Assembly: GCA_009746045.1 (NCBI GenBank)
Contig: RPFO01000154.1
Coordinates: 8,261,693 to 8,325,692 of the forward strand
Length of the DNA: 64,000 nucleotides
Reading direction: 5' to 3'
DNA from: Mesostigma viride
Lineage: Eukaryota > Streptophyta > Mesostigmatophyceae > Mesostigmatales > Mesostigmataceae
This document shows positions 55,801-64,000 of the stretch, piece by piece (position 1 is the first letter of the stretch; every line of letters starts with the position of its first letter). Under the pieces are notes generated by a model that was given only the letters and a program-made list of their open reading frames with translations, did no database searches and had not been told where the DNA came from. The translations under genes and the position numbers were made by a program.

Positions 55801-58800
55801 GATTTCCGTGGAGGGGGGCGGGTTTGCCAAGCATCCCCAGTAACGCCCGAGCTGTCAGCGTGCTTGAATCAACACCGGAGCAACCCGTTCCCAGTGAAGC
55901 CCGAGCAAGGCAGCAGACGCGGGGCGGCAAGCTTTGTTGTGATGGGAAATAAATCGACAGGTAGCGGGCATGATATTGCATCCGCACCCGTTATCTTGCA
56001 GTACGTCCCTGTGGGGACACGTGAAGTGGACTGAAAAGAGAGGGCGTGTGCATCTCTACGGCCAGGCTCACACAGGCCGGACATAAGGCAAGCTCTCTAA
56101 CTCTTGACCGCAAAACCGTCACTTGTAGCACGAGCCCTGGCGGTTGGCAGAGAGACACAGAGACAATACCTGATCGATATCTGCATCGCCTTGTAGGACT
56201 ATCTACACTCATGAAAACATGCGAGTCCACGGGTGCATCGTGACACCTTGATGTGGGGAACGGTTCTCGACCCATAGATACTAGTACCTGTTCTCGCACG
56301 CTCAGAGTACAGATGGCAACACATACGACATGTTATGCATCAGAGTCACTTTCCAGATAGAGCGCAAGCGCAGATGTCTACAATCTGGAATTAATAAGTC
56401 TTTGTAGCATGGAGCATACACGCGCCAGCCTGCAGGAACTGTCAACAAAACAAACGCAACTGTCAAACAACCCGCTTCTTCCTACCTCTACTGCCTCCTC
56501 GTCCTCCTCGTCATCTTCAGACACCGATTCCGCAATGGCCCCATGTCGCCCCCCACCAACTCCACGGGCGTTGCTAGCATCAGCACTTCCCCCCGCCCCC
56601 GTGTCCTGTCGAGTTGGAGGAATCCCCTCATCCCCTTGCGTTCGAGGAGTCCCCGTGTCCCACCGAGACCGCTTGGACCGGCCGCCAGCGTCCGAGGTTG
56701 GTGGGGCCGGGCCGAGCGTGCGGGGGCGTGTGGTGGCATCAATGGCGGCGTCGAGGGGTGATGCCAGCGCCAGCATGGCTCGGCGCGCCCGCCGCTTCAT
56801 GGCTGCATTGACAGAGGGAGGTTTAAAGAGGAGTGCGGTTTAAGAGGGAAGCTTTGGTCAAGGGACAGGCAGACAAAAAATTGCTGTGAAACATGGAAGG
56901 ATGAACAAAGGGTGCGAACACCACCACACGTACAGTGGGGTCAAATAGCCAGAAATTCCCACAGGGTGTTTGATAGGCAGCCACCCGCGCGTGGCACCAG
57001 CACACTCCCCCCACTCCCCCCACTCCCCCCACTCCCCCCACTCCCCCCACTCCCCCCACTCCCCCCACTCCCCCCACTCCCCCCACTCCCCCACTCCCCC
57101 ACTCCCCCATTCCCCCACTCCCCCCACTCCCCCACTCCCCCACTCCCCCCACTCCCCCACTCCCCCACTCCCCCCACTCCCCCCACTCCCCCACTCCCCC
57201 ACTCCCCCCACTCCCCCCACTGCCCCCACTGCCCCCACTGCCCCCACTCCCCCCACTCCCCCACTCCCCCACTCCCCAGTACTTGCTCCCCACACTCCCC
57301 CCACTCCCCACACCCCCCACACTCCCAGTACTTGCTTACAACAGGCAACAGGCCTGCAACAGCACAGCGGGTGGTCCGGTCATCGGTCATCGGCAAGGGG
57401 CGATTAACTGATCTACACATAGACTGCGTCAGGAGCGATGGATGCGCGACATCATCGGCCTTGCCACCAACATGCGGCCCTGTCGGAAAAGCCATGCGCT
57501 ACTGACGTCAGTTTCAAGCGGAGTCGGGGCGCACATTCCCTGGGTGACAGAGAACACCATAAGTTTCAAGCGGAGTCGGGGCGCACATTCCCTGGGTGAC
57601 AGAGAACACCATAAGTTTCAAGCGGAGTCGGGGCGCACATTCCCTGGGTGACGGAGAACACCAACAAACAAAAGTTAAAATTCTGTCAAGAAGTAATCAA
57701 CAAACACTAGTATAAAGAAGTAATCAACAAAGTTCACCGACAGAAAACGTCGACATAATTGAATATATTTGATGGGGAAAAAAAAACGCGCGCACGCACC
57801 TGCCATGGAGCCCTGCTGCCCCACGGCCCTGCCTGCGCGCCACCCCATCGCGCGCAGCATGCGTTCACCGATGCCCGAGGGTGCGGCCGTCAGCAGCTCC
57901 AGTGGAGCGCCGCCAGGGATCGCGCTGGCGTCCCGCGACGCCTCCTTGGCCGCCTGGCGACATCAGAGTACATCCCATCCCGTCCCACCCCATTCCCGTC
58001 CGGTCCAGTAGGTTCCATGCAGGGAGGCCGATGCCAGCAAGAAAAAGACGGGGTTTGCAGGGATGCCAGAACGGAGGAGAGGGGGATGCCAGAACAGAAA
58101 GCAGGCGGTGCCAGAACAGAAAGACAAGAGGCAGCGACAGGGGGACAGCTGAGGCATCAGTACTACGGCTGAGCAAGGAGATTCCATGCTGGCCGCTATC
58201 ACACAGTCCCACGGCTGAGCAAGGTGAGCCCATGCTGGCCGCTATCACATTGTACCACGGCTGAGCAAGGAGAGTCCATGCTGGCCGCTATTACACTGTA
58301 GCAGGCCAGGGAGTACAACTAGACATGGGAAGCGAGCCCGCGCACAGGGACATGGTCAGGCACTTCTGTTAAGTGCCATGTGCAGGTGCGGCAGACAGGG
58401 AAAACTGTTGCCGTGCAAACCTGTGGGGGGCATGGGACAGGCGTGATAAACCTGTGGGGGGCATGGGACAGGCGTGATAAACAGCAGCAGGCTGCGTGCG
58501 TGGTGCACGGCTTATAGCAAGCCCACACCGCCCTTGTCCTCATCGTACAGGAACCAGTGCGCCCCTGCCGCGCTGCTGTCAACCTGAACGTGTCGCACTC
58601 GCCACCCACCCACGTACACACATACACACATCACACACACACGCACCCACGCACCCACGCACGCACGCACACACGCACGCACGCACGCACGCACGCACGC
58701 ACACACGCACACACGCACACACGCACACACGCACACACGCACACACGCACACACGCACACACGCACACACGCACACACGCACACACGCACACACGCACAC

Positions 58801-60976
58801 ACGCACACACGCACACACGCACACACGCACACACGCACACACGCACACACGCACACACGCACACACGCACGCACACAAACACACCCACCACCCACCTACA
58901 TTAATACACACACATCTCTACACAATCAAGCGTGGGCCCCACCCACCGCGCTGCTGGCCTGCTCGCGACCCGTGAACCCGAAGGTGTCAAACTCGGACCG
59001 CGTCGCCAGCTCGCTGTCCCTCGCCTCCAGCTCCGCCACCTCGTCGGCGTCCATGTAGTCGCGCGCGCTGTGGCTGAACTTGGAGCCGGCGCGGTCGGCG
59101 CGAGAGGACACAAAGGTGGCCGGGGTCCACCCCTCCTTGGAGCCCACCGTGTTGAAGTAGCTGTGGGTGCACACACACGCACACGCGCACAAGGGAAACA
59201 ACGGTTAGGCCAGGGAAACAGGGCGCTGGGTGGTAGTGACTAGGACCCCACCGTGTTAACGTAACCGCCAGGGAGAGAGGGCATGGGGTGGGCCGGGAAG
59301 ATGCAGACATGAGCAAATGATGGATAACGGTAGCCACTGTGTTTAAAGCGGTCACCGCACACACACAAATAGGAGCGTCGGTAGCCGAGGAAGGATGAGA
59401 CGTCGGTTCTTGACCAACAAGACCAGCAACACCAGGCTGCTCAAGTAGCTGCCATCGCACGCACGCAGAAAGAGGTGCGTCGCTAAGCAAGGAAAGTGGG
59501 GCATTGGTTATGAGCTATTGGGGCAGAAGTAGTGATGGGCCATCAGTAGATAGGATGGCATCAGTAGTACTACGGATGGGCCATCAGTCGGGATACACAA
59601 AGCCACCACGTAAAATCACCTGCCACCCATCCACACGTGCACACACACACACACACACACACCAGCGTTGTTAACCAAGGAAGCATGGGGCGTTAATTAG
59701 TGAACCACAGGAGCCGCCATATGCGGGGAGCTGCCAGGCGAAAAATCATGGATTCGAGAGAGGAAGATGCGGGGAATAAAATAGATGATTGACCACGCGG
59801 AAATAACGTGAGGAACCGCATGCAGATGATTAGCAACGTTGAAATAGCTGCCATCTCACACACGAAAGAGACTTTTCAAGCCAGGAAAAGCGGGCACTAA
59901 ATACCAGCGATTAATAAAACCATACTTTATATACATAAACAAAGCCAAACTTGCAAATCCACAAAGTCACCGCATCGAAGCAGCTGCCACCATGCAAGAA
60001 AGGGCATGCTCTTAAGCCAGAAAGCAATTCATCACCTAACAAGGACCGAACAACAGTGACCAGCACCTGCCCCAGAAAGCACCTGCCCCTTAAGCTTTCG
60101 TCTGGCCATTCCTAACGGGACAGCTAGTACAGCAGCTGCACAGACGTGATCAATTACGTTGCTGCAACGCATTCTTTGTCCTCGTGGCTGTCACAAAAGA
60201 CCATATACTGCGCTATTGTATTGATCAAGGACATATAACCTGATATACAGTCATTGATAACGATAAATTACGGAGGTGAGATTGGCATGCAGCATAAGGA
60301 ATGCCCCGAAAAGAAGAAGAACCCTGAAGGAAGTAATTACTGGCGGACCTGATATACTTGCGCACGTAACGTAAATCTCTGCATACATGGATGCACGAAG
60401 ATATTTACAGATAAATTAACAAAAGAACTGCAAAGGTCAACTAAAATAAACAACTGCGTCTCATGACAGTGGCAAACGATAAAGAGAACTTTGTGAGGAA
60501 TTCCATACTTAAGAGGTCCTGAATAAACAGGCAATTTGCTTTCTTTGCACCACATGCTAACCGCTCCTCGTCCAAGCTACTTATTCAGGGCAGGTCAAGT
60601 TAGGTAGCCTATCTACTCTGAATACAAGCTAAGTGCCTCGGTATACCGGCAGACAGTCCAAGTAACTGCAACCCTCAACAACGACACATACGCCGCTCTC
60701 CTAGCCCGCCCGCCGTGCTTATCAACGAAGCACTTGCATGTGATAGTAGAAAATCCTCACATACCCAGCAGAGAAACCGCCTGTAAAAGCGCCATGGAAA
60801 CGACGGCGGCCTTGTTCGTCGGTAGCCTCCTGTTGCCACACGGGCACATTCCGAGCAAGACCCGCCTTTACCACCTCCCGGCGCTGGTGGGGCTTTACAT
60901 CGTCAAGCTCGACGATTGGCACTCCAATTGAAATAAAATCGGAGTCAGAATCCGAGTCGGTGTCGTCTGCTTTCAT
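45779..60976 (-). CDS. GPATCH1: GPATCH1/TOUGH-type G-patch and SURP splicing factor, 12 exons
   Basis: Proposed CDS: complement(join(45779..46864, 47808..48215, 49153..49290, 50639..50758, 51300..51429, 52304..53345, 53958..54130, 55173..55738, 56486..56802, 57800..57953, 58947..59160, 60765..60976)). It sums to 4,560 nt, 1,519 aa plus stop. All introns are GT–AG and every junction phase agrees. Domains follow the order of human GPATCH1 and Arabidopsis TOUGH: the N-terminal [16 protein letters not shown] and [11 protein letters not shown] block; a G-patch ([18 protein letters not shown]) at ~167; GLGYDPF and the acidic EDEDVY block; [11 protein letters not shown]; a SURP domain at ~557–640; [30 protein letters not shown] plus an acidic run; and an RS/K-rich tail. 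At about 1.6 times the length of known members, it has Gly/Ala-rich expansions. Members act in spliceosomes (with DHX35) and, in plants, in miRNA processing. Exon 9 is the least certain. Confidence 0.9.
47808..48215 (-). CDS. GPATCH1 homologue exon 11
   Basis: Acceptor GGCAACAG|TCA; begins [10 protein letters not shown], then [12 protein letters not shown], and ends [10 protein letters not shown]. Donor AAG|GTACGTG, phase 0. It precedes the acidic start of the last exon as in relatives. Confidence 0.88.
49153..49290 (-). CDS. GPATCH1 homologue exon 10
   Basis: Acceptor CTGTCCACAG|GAC; encodes [19 protein letters not shown] and DPYRGR, one of the best-conserved family blocks. Donor CGG|GTGAGT, phase 0. 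Confidence 0.92.
50639..50758 (-). CDS. GPATCH1 homologue exon 9 (least certain)
   Basis: Acceptor GTGGCCCAG|GCG; encodes [15 protein letters not shown] and a Gly/Ala-rich tail. The phase fits both neighbours and the SRF element resembles the equivalent position in relatives. The donor TTG|GTGGGT was chosen among several possible GTs. Confidence 0.6.
51165..51230 (-). repeat. Partial duplicate of the 3' end of exon 8 inside intron 8
   Basis: About 45 bp resemble 51285–51345 (shared CCTTGTGCA and GGCCGTGTCCTCG-type words on the plus strand), including a CACAAG|GT donor-like site. Its reading ([10 protein letters not shown]) mirrors the exon end FEDTAAMHK. Confidence 0.5.
51300..51429 (-). CDS. 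GPATCH1 homologue exon 8
   Basis: Acceptor CTGTGCAG|C completes Arg; encodes [17 protein letters not shown] and [20 protein letters not shown], aligning with the (F/Y)E-x-(F/Y)L-x-x-K block. Donor AAG|GTAATG, phase 0. Confidence 0.88.
52304..53345 (-). CDS. GPATCH1 homologue exon 7 (SURP)
   Basis: Acceptor CGCTCAG|GC. Encodes the SURP module ([18 protein letters not shown], then [20 protein letters not shown]). A long Gly/Ala/Ser-rich region follows, ending in [10 protein letters not shown]. Donor CGCG|GTGGGT, phase 2. SURP modules contact SF1-type splicing proteins. Confidence 0.92.
53389..53570. repeat. 56-bp minisatellite in intron 6
   Basis: Two and a half to three units containing GCATGGGGAGGGGGAGGGTA, then CATGCATGGGGAGATGCACA and CGGGGAGGGGGACAAG. 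G-rich on the plus strand. Confidence 0.85.
53958..54130 (-). CDS. GPATCH1 homologue exon 6
   Basis: Acceptor CATGCAG|C completes a Ser codon; encodes [17 protein letters not shown], the conserved PRDF-xxxH block. Donor AAAAG|GTGAGAG, phase 1. Confidence 0.88.
54350..54580 (-). repeat. SINE-like repeat, divergent relative
   Basis: Lies in intron 5. The minus strand has a B-box-like GCTCGATTCC and a spaced upstream half like the SINE at 3457. The plus-strand end has AGGAGTACTACGCACGG, matching the SINE end except for one base. The middle differs, so this may be another subfamily. Confidence 0.4.
55173..55738 (-). CDS. GPATCH1 homologue exon 5
   Basis: Acceptor GCGCACAG|ATA. Contains FGLGYDPF and [15 protein letters not shown], matching the corresponding conserved blocks, then Gly/Arg-rich expansions. 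Donor AAGAG|GTGAGC, phase 2. Confidence 0.92.
56486..56802 (-). CDS. GPATCH1 homologue exon 4
   Basis: Acceptor CAATGCAG|CC restores an Ala codon. Encodes [15 protein letters not shown], corresponding to the basic helix after the G-patch, then an acidic EDDEEDEE stretch. Donor GAG|GTAGGAAG, phase 0. Confidence 0.88.
57003..57330. repeat. (CCCCCCACT)n minisatellite in intron 3
   Basis: An array of 8–9 bp units (CACTCCCCC with length variants) over about 330 bp. It appears as Pro/Ser/His or Gly/Val/Glu frames, which are artefacts. Confidence 0.95.
57510..57661. repeat. 52-bp tandem repeat, three units, intron 3
   Basis: Three nearly identical units of GTTTCAAGCGGAGTCGGGGC and GCACATTCCCTGGGTGAC, then AGAGAACACCATAA. 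Only one or two differences between units indicate recent amplification. Confidence 0.93.
57800..57953 (-). CDS. GPATCH1 homologue exon 3 (G-patch)
   Basis: Acceptor GTCGCCAG|GCG. Encodes [14 protein letters not shown] and the G-patch core [20 protein letters not shown]-patches bind and activate DEAH-box helicases. Donor GCAG|GTGCGTG, phase 1. Confidence 0.9.
58150..58300. repeat. ~49–50-bp tandem repeat, three units, intron 2
   Basis: Units contain ACGGCTGAGCAAGG and CATGCTGGCCGCTATCACA. A separate 33-bp duplication (AACCTGTGGGGGGCATGGGA, then CAGGCGTGATAA) lies at about 58418–58482. Confidence 0.88.
58630..58885. repeat. (ACACACGC)n microsatellite in intron 2
   Basis: An alternating purine–pyrimidine array of CA/CG units for about 250 bp, a sequence type able to adopt Z-DNA. 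A shorter CA run lies at 59638–59662 in intron 1. Confidence 0.96.
58947..59160 (-). CDS. GPATCH1 homologue exon 2
   Basis: Acceptor CACCCACAG|C. Encodes [20 protein letters not shown] and, further on, [12 protein letters not shown], both close to known members. Donor GCG|GTGGGT, phase 0. Confidence 0.92.
60765..60976 (-). CDS. GPATCH1 homologue exon 1
   Basis: The ATG at 60976 opens an acidic DSDSD run, then the family signature [16 protein letters not shown]. The donor is GG|GTATGTG at 60764; the exon ends after two bases of a Gly codon, completed by C from exon 2. Confidence 0.92.
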
Positions 60977-62859
60977 AATGCAACCTATCCCATTACATTA
61001 TTACTGGCTAAATCGTGTGCGATTACGACATGCTGCACCGCCAATCCTGCCCAAAAATGCAACATGAGAGTTTAAGTCTGAGCTTGTCCGTCACCAGCAC
61101 GTGTAAATTACTTCATGCGAAGTTAGCGAATCCCATGTGGACACTTGTATGGCTTGCTCGAGGAATTCGCATTGTTCAAAACGACTCGTTCAAAAGCTAA
61201 GTGATCATAAGTTCATAAGGTGGAGCAGGACTGCAGGAGTGGAGTGAAAATTGAAGGAAATATACTTGAGAAGGGGCTTGCCTGCAGTGCACTCACTGCA
61301 CACTGCACATACGTAGGTAGTACGCACGCCACTGTTGTTATGCGAAACTGTCACCGGGCTTTTGTAATTCTGCCTACTGTACGATCCCGGGATGAAGATC
61401 TCCGGTCTCCCTACAGTAACAGTTCACTACTGGACCCTCGGCCGTTTCCAAATCTGAAATCTCTGCTGCCAATGTGCGGCGTCAGGCGTGGGCAAGAACA
61501 ACAATAACAATACCAGAACTGCCAGGGTCCTGCTGGAGCCTGCTGGCCACCTTGCAGGTTTTTGGCTTTATGCAAAGGCAGATCTGATTCATGATCAGTG
61601 ATGAGAGCGAAGGACGCGGAACATTATTATTTTGCCTTTTGGACGCATGGACGCTGCCCAGGCTTTGAAGTAAACAAGTAAGGGTTAATTAATTAATAAG
61701 AATTTTTTTGACTTTTTTTTCCGGGTAAATGGGTATTTACATTTTCTATTACATAATCTATTACATAACCAATAAGAATATTAATTAATATGAATTTTTT
61801 TTTACTTTTCTTGACAGGCTTTGAAGTAAACATTAATTTTAATTTGCGGACTGCAGATCTGAGCCATGTAGTAAATGTAGATCATGATACTGCTGTCCAG
61901 TATCTAGTTATTTAGTTAGTCAGTTGTATCCCACTAGTGCTAGCGTGGGCAACAACAACAACAACAACAACTAGTGCCAGCTTGCCAGCCTCCAGCTTGC
62001 CACTTGACTGCGAACGGACCAGCATGATGGCAAATGGCGTTGTAGTAACGACGCGACGACCGATTACCGTAGTGGGCAGAATCTATTTACGAATAATTAT
62101 ATTTCCGAGGGTTTTTGGTCCCGGATTTCCTGTTTCCGAGGGTTTTCCATCCCGGTTTTGCACATTTCCGTGGCCTGGGCCCCGTTTGTGCCAAACGCTA
62201 GTACTAGGCCATTGGCTTTGCTACCCCGCCACGTACTTAGGTAATTGCCCTTTTTCATACCTATCTGTAGTGAGAAATGTGAGTTGATAAATTAATAGAT
62301 ATCTAGGTACCTAGTATGGTTGTCTCATTGAAACCCTAAACAGAGAAAAAGTAGGCTCGAGGCCATGTGATGCGCGGCAAAACGCTGCGCGGCGCGGCGC
62401 GACGCAGGAAACGCCAGCGCGGCGCCCAAAGCGTACCCCGGGTTTCATGATTTCCGGGCCAAAATGAACCCGGATTTCAAGCATTTTCGGGGGGGTATTC
62501 GTAAACATTATTCGTGAATAGATTCTAGCCACTACGGTAGCCTCGTCAGAAATCAATCGTGTTTGCACTTCGCACCCTAAAATTATAATTTGACTCGGTC
62601 AGGTCCGCCAACCTGCTCTTTGCTCGTGGCAATCTCCAAAGGAAACATAGCAGCCCATTGCACAACGTCCTGGCTATGGACCGTCAAGAATGACGAGGTT
62701 TGCACGCTTAGAGTACGCCTAGAAAGGGCGGGGGGATTAAACTGGCATGCCCCATTATACTGATGCGTGCGCCGTCGGCGAGCAAACCTGCTCAATGAAG
62801 CAAGTCCACAGATGAACCACGTGTAACCGTATTTTCCGATCCCGCACATAAGAATAGCT
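60977..62859. other. Divergent intergenic region between GPATCH1 homologue and CFAP97 gene
   Basis: 1.9 kb holding the presumptive promoters of both divergent genes, AT-rich blocks with TTAATTAA words at 61680–61840, a short CAACAA run near 61951–61968, and the inverted-repeat element at 62065–62539. No core promoter motif is clear. Confidence 0.6.
62065..62539. mobile_element. MITE-like element with ~38-bp terminal inverted repeats
   Basis: The left end TACCGTAGTGGGCAGAATCT then ATTTACGAATAAT is matched on the opposite strand at the right end by TACCGTAGTGGCTAGAATCT then ATTCACGAATAAT. The interior has CCGAGGGTTTT and CCCGG words and no transposase. No clear target duplication was seen. Confidence 0.65.
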
Positions 62860-63390
62860 ATGGCTGGAGGCGCCGCTAACGAGGAAGTGGACGAAGGGGG
62901 GGGGGGCAACGAAATGACCGAAGAAGAGGAAATGCAAGCGCTGGAAAGTGCCATGAAGTTGAACCAAGAACTGAAACGGATGGCAGCCATGTCGGTTGGA
63001 ACAAAAAATGGAGCCGGTGGACCGAGTAAAACCAAGAAGCTGACGTTTACAAAGCCTCCCGATACGACACAAGCTCAGAAGTTTGTGCCCGCTGACTACA
63101 CCTTCAGCAACAATGAGATACGGAAGATTAATGTGGAGAACACCGTCCTTGCTAACAAGCTGGCGCACGTTGAAGCCCGCACGAAGGTTACAACGACAAA
63201 GCCTGAAAGTCTGAAGGTAGCGTCAACGGCGCCCTCCGCAGTAAACCGCAAAAAGAAGGAGTCGGAGATCGAGCGCCAAAATGCGGCATTGTACAATCGG
63301 CTTGTGAATGTTAAGCCAACCATGAAGCTGACTCCTCCTGCAACGATCGCGAAGAAAGTTGGCACGAAGCCCGCTCCTGCCAAAAAGTGA
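62860..63390 (+). CDS. CFAP97 (Hemingway/KIAA1430)-domain protein
   Basis: A single-exon 176-aa protein. An acidic N terminus (EEVDEGGGGNEMTEEEEMQ) is followed by a Lys-rich middle and the two-part CFAP97 signature, FSNNEIRKINVENTVLANKL (~85–105) and IERQNAALYNRLVNVKPTM (~142–160). It ends in a basic PAPAKK tail. Family members are axoneme- or basal-body-associated and needed for motile cilia, so a flagellated life stage is implied. The length is near that of the small CFAP97D-type members. The ATG at 62860 begins the whole frame (MAGGAANEE). Confidence 0.8.
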   Translation: MAGGAANEEVDEGGGGNEMTEEEEMQALESAMKLNQELKRMAAMSVGTKNGAGGPSKTKKLTFTKPPDTTQAQKFVPADYTFSNNEIRKINVENTVLANKLAHVEARTKVTTTKPESLKVASTAPSAVNRKKKESEIERQNAALYNRLVNVKPTMKLTPPATIAKKVGTKPAPAKK

Positions 63391-63786
63391 GCTTCTTTTT
63401 ACAAGCGCCGGGCATCTATCAGCAGGACTTCTTGGCCGTTCAAGTAAATGGCCACGCAGATCGTTGTATTGTCGTGCATGAAGCTACAGTTGCACATATT
63501 TTAATGATCATGAGGTTGATGCGTGAATGCATCCACTCCTCTAATAAGATCGTAACTTAATCGTAAACATTATTGTAGGTCATCGATTCGCTCTTAGCAT
63601 TAGCCAGCCATGATTTCAATGAACAAGGCTACACATTTCCATCTCCATCCATGTCCATCATCGCGAACGACTCGGAAACGCAGATAAGATAACGGCAGGC
63701 TCGAGATATTCTCCACATTTCTGGCCTGCACTGGTTGTCTAATTGATTATTCTATATAATTTGTTGTCATTGATTTTTTACCCACC
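63391..63786 (+). other. 3' flank of the CFAP97 gene
   Basis: Probable 3' UTR and intergenic sequence; only short frames, no recognised feature. Confidence 0.5.
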
Positions 63787-64000
63787 ATTCATTCATTCAT
63801 TCATTCATTCGTTCGTTCGTTCGTTCGTTCGTTCGTTCGTTCGTTCGTTCGTTCGTTCGTTCGTTCGTTCGTTCGTTCGTTCGTTCGTTCGTTCGTTCGT
63901 TCGTTCGTTCGTTCGTTCGTTCGTTCGTTCGTTCGTTCGTTCGTTCGTTCGTTCGTTCGTTCGTTCGTTCGTTCGTTCGTTCGTTCGTTCGTTCGTTCAT
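63787..64000. repeat. (CATT)n–(CGTT)n tetranucleotide microsatellite, runs off the window
   Basis: A few CATT units followed by about 46 CGTT units, to the window's right edge. The apparent Asn-Glu-Arg-Thr frame on the minus strand is an artefact. Confidence 0.97.

Noticed and set aside
56823-57505. Gly/Val/Glu- and Pro/Ser/His-rich frames
   Set aside because: Generated by the CACTCCCCC minisatellite in intron 3.
57000-58890. A CRISPR-like repeat array
   Set aside because: The repeats are contiguous tandem units without unique spacers, within introns of a eukaryotic gene.
58579-58975. His/Thr- and Cys/Val-rich frames on both strands
   Set aside because: Generated by the CA/CG microsatellite inside intron 2.

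Overview
The window is nuclear DNA of a eukaryote, most likely a flagellated green-lineage alga. The evidence is a 12-exon gene with GT–AG introns of 0.5–1.6 kb, a CFAP97/Hemingway-type axonemal protein, a secreted proline-rich surface protein, long microsatellites and a dense layer of LTR, LINE and SINE-like retroelements. I cannot name the species from sequence alone. No rRNA gene, credible intact tRNA gene or CRISPR array is visible.

Layout. 1–2.3 kb (perhaps to 3.3 kb): minus-strand Copia-like element cut by the window edge. 3.46–3.74 kb: tRNA-related SINE. 4.56–9.32 kb (perhaps to 10.3 kb): a second, decayed minus-strand Copia-like element. In both, an aspartic-protease motif lies after integrase rather than before it. 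11.2–17.36 kb and 28.09–28.2 kb: a plus-strand Gypsy element (PR-RT-RH, integrase-chromodomain, and a third large ORF). It is split by a younger minus-strand Gypsy element at 17,361–28,089.

That younger element is the highlight. Its polyprotein reads gag, zinc knuckle, protease, C5-cytosine DNA methyltransferase, RT, RNase H, integrase, PHD finger. It therefore carries both a DNA-methylation 'writer' and a histone-tail 'reader'. Its LTR copies differ at about three sites in 1,136 bp. It has a 15-nt self-complementary primer-binding site abutting the LTR. Its ends look permuted, as if a tandem-LTR (circular) DNA had been opened at the palindrome GACAGCTGTC inside the LTR and inserted with a 4–5 bp target duplication.

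28.2–33.3 kb has no convincing gene: an imperfect terminal-inverted-repeat element and a 2.4-kb CTT/GAA microsatellite. 33.8–34.8 kb: an intronless secreted, probably GPI-anchored protein. 35.2–45.1 kb: a LINE graveyard in which a nearly complete 5.1-kb LINE (39,333–44,480) has inserted in antisense into an older LINE copy, with an 11-bp target duplication.

45.8–61.0 kb: the main host gene, on the minus strand. Its 12 exons (4,560 nt including stop, all phases consistent) encode a ~1,519-aa GPATCH1/TOUGH-type G-patch and SURP splicing factor. Its introns are full of minisatellites. About 1.9 kb away and divergent, holding a small inverted-repeat element in the spacer, is a 176-aa CFAP97-domain gene at 62,860–63,390. 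The window ends in a GTTC microsatellite.
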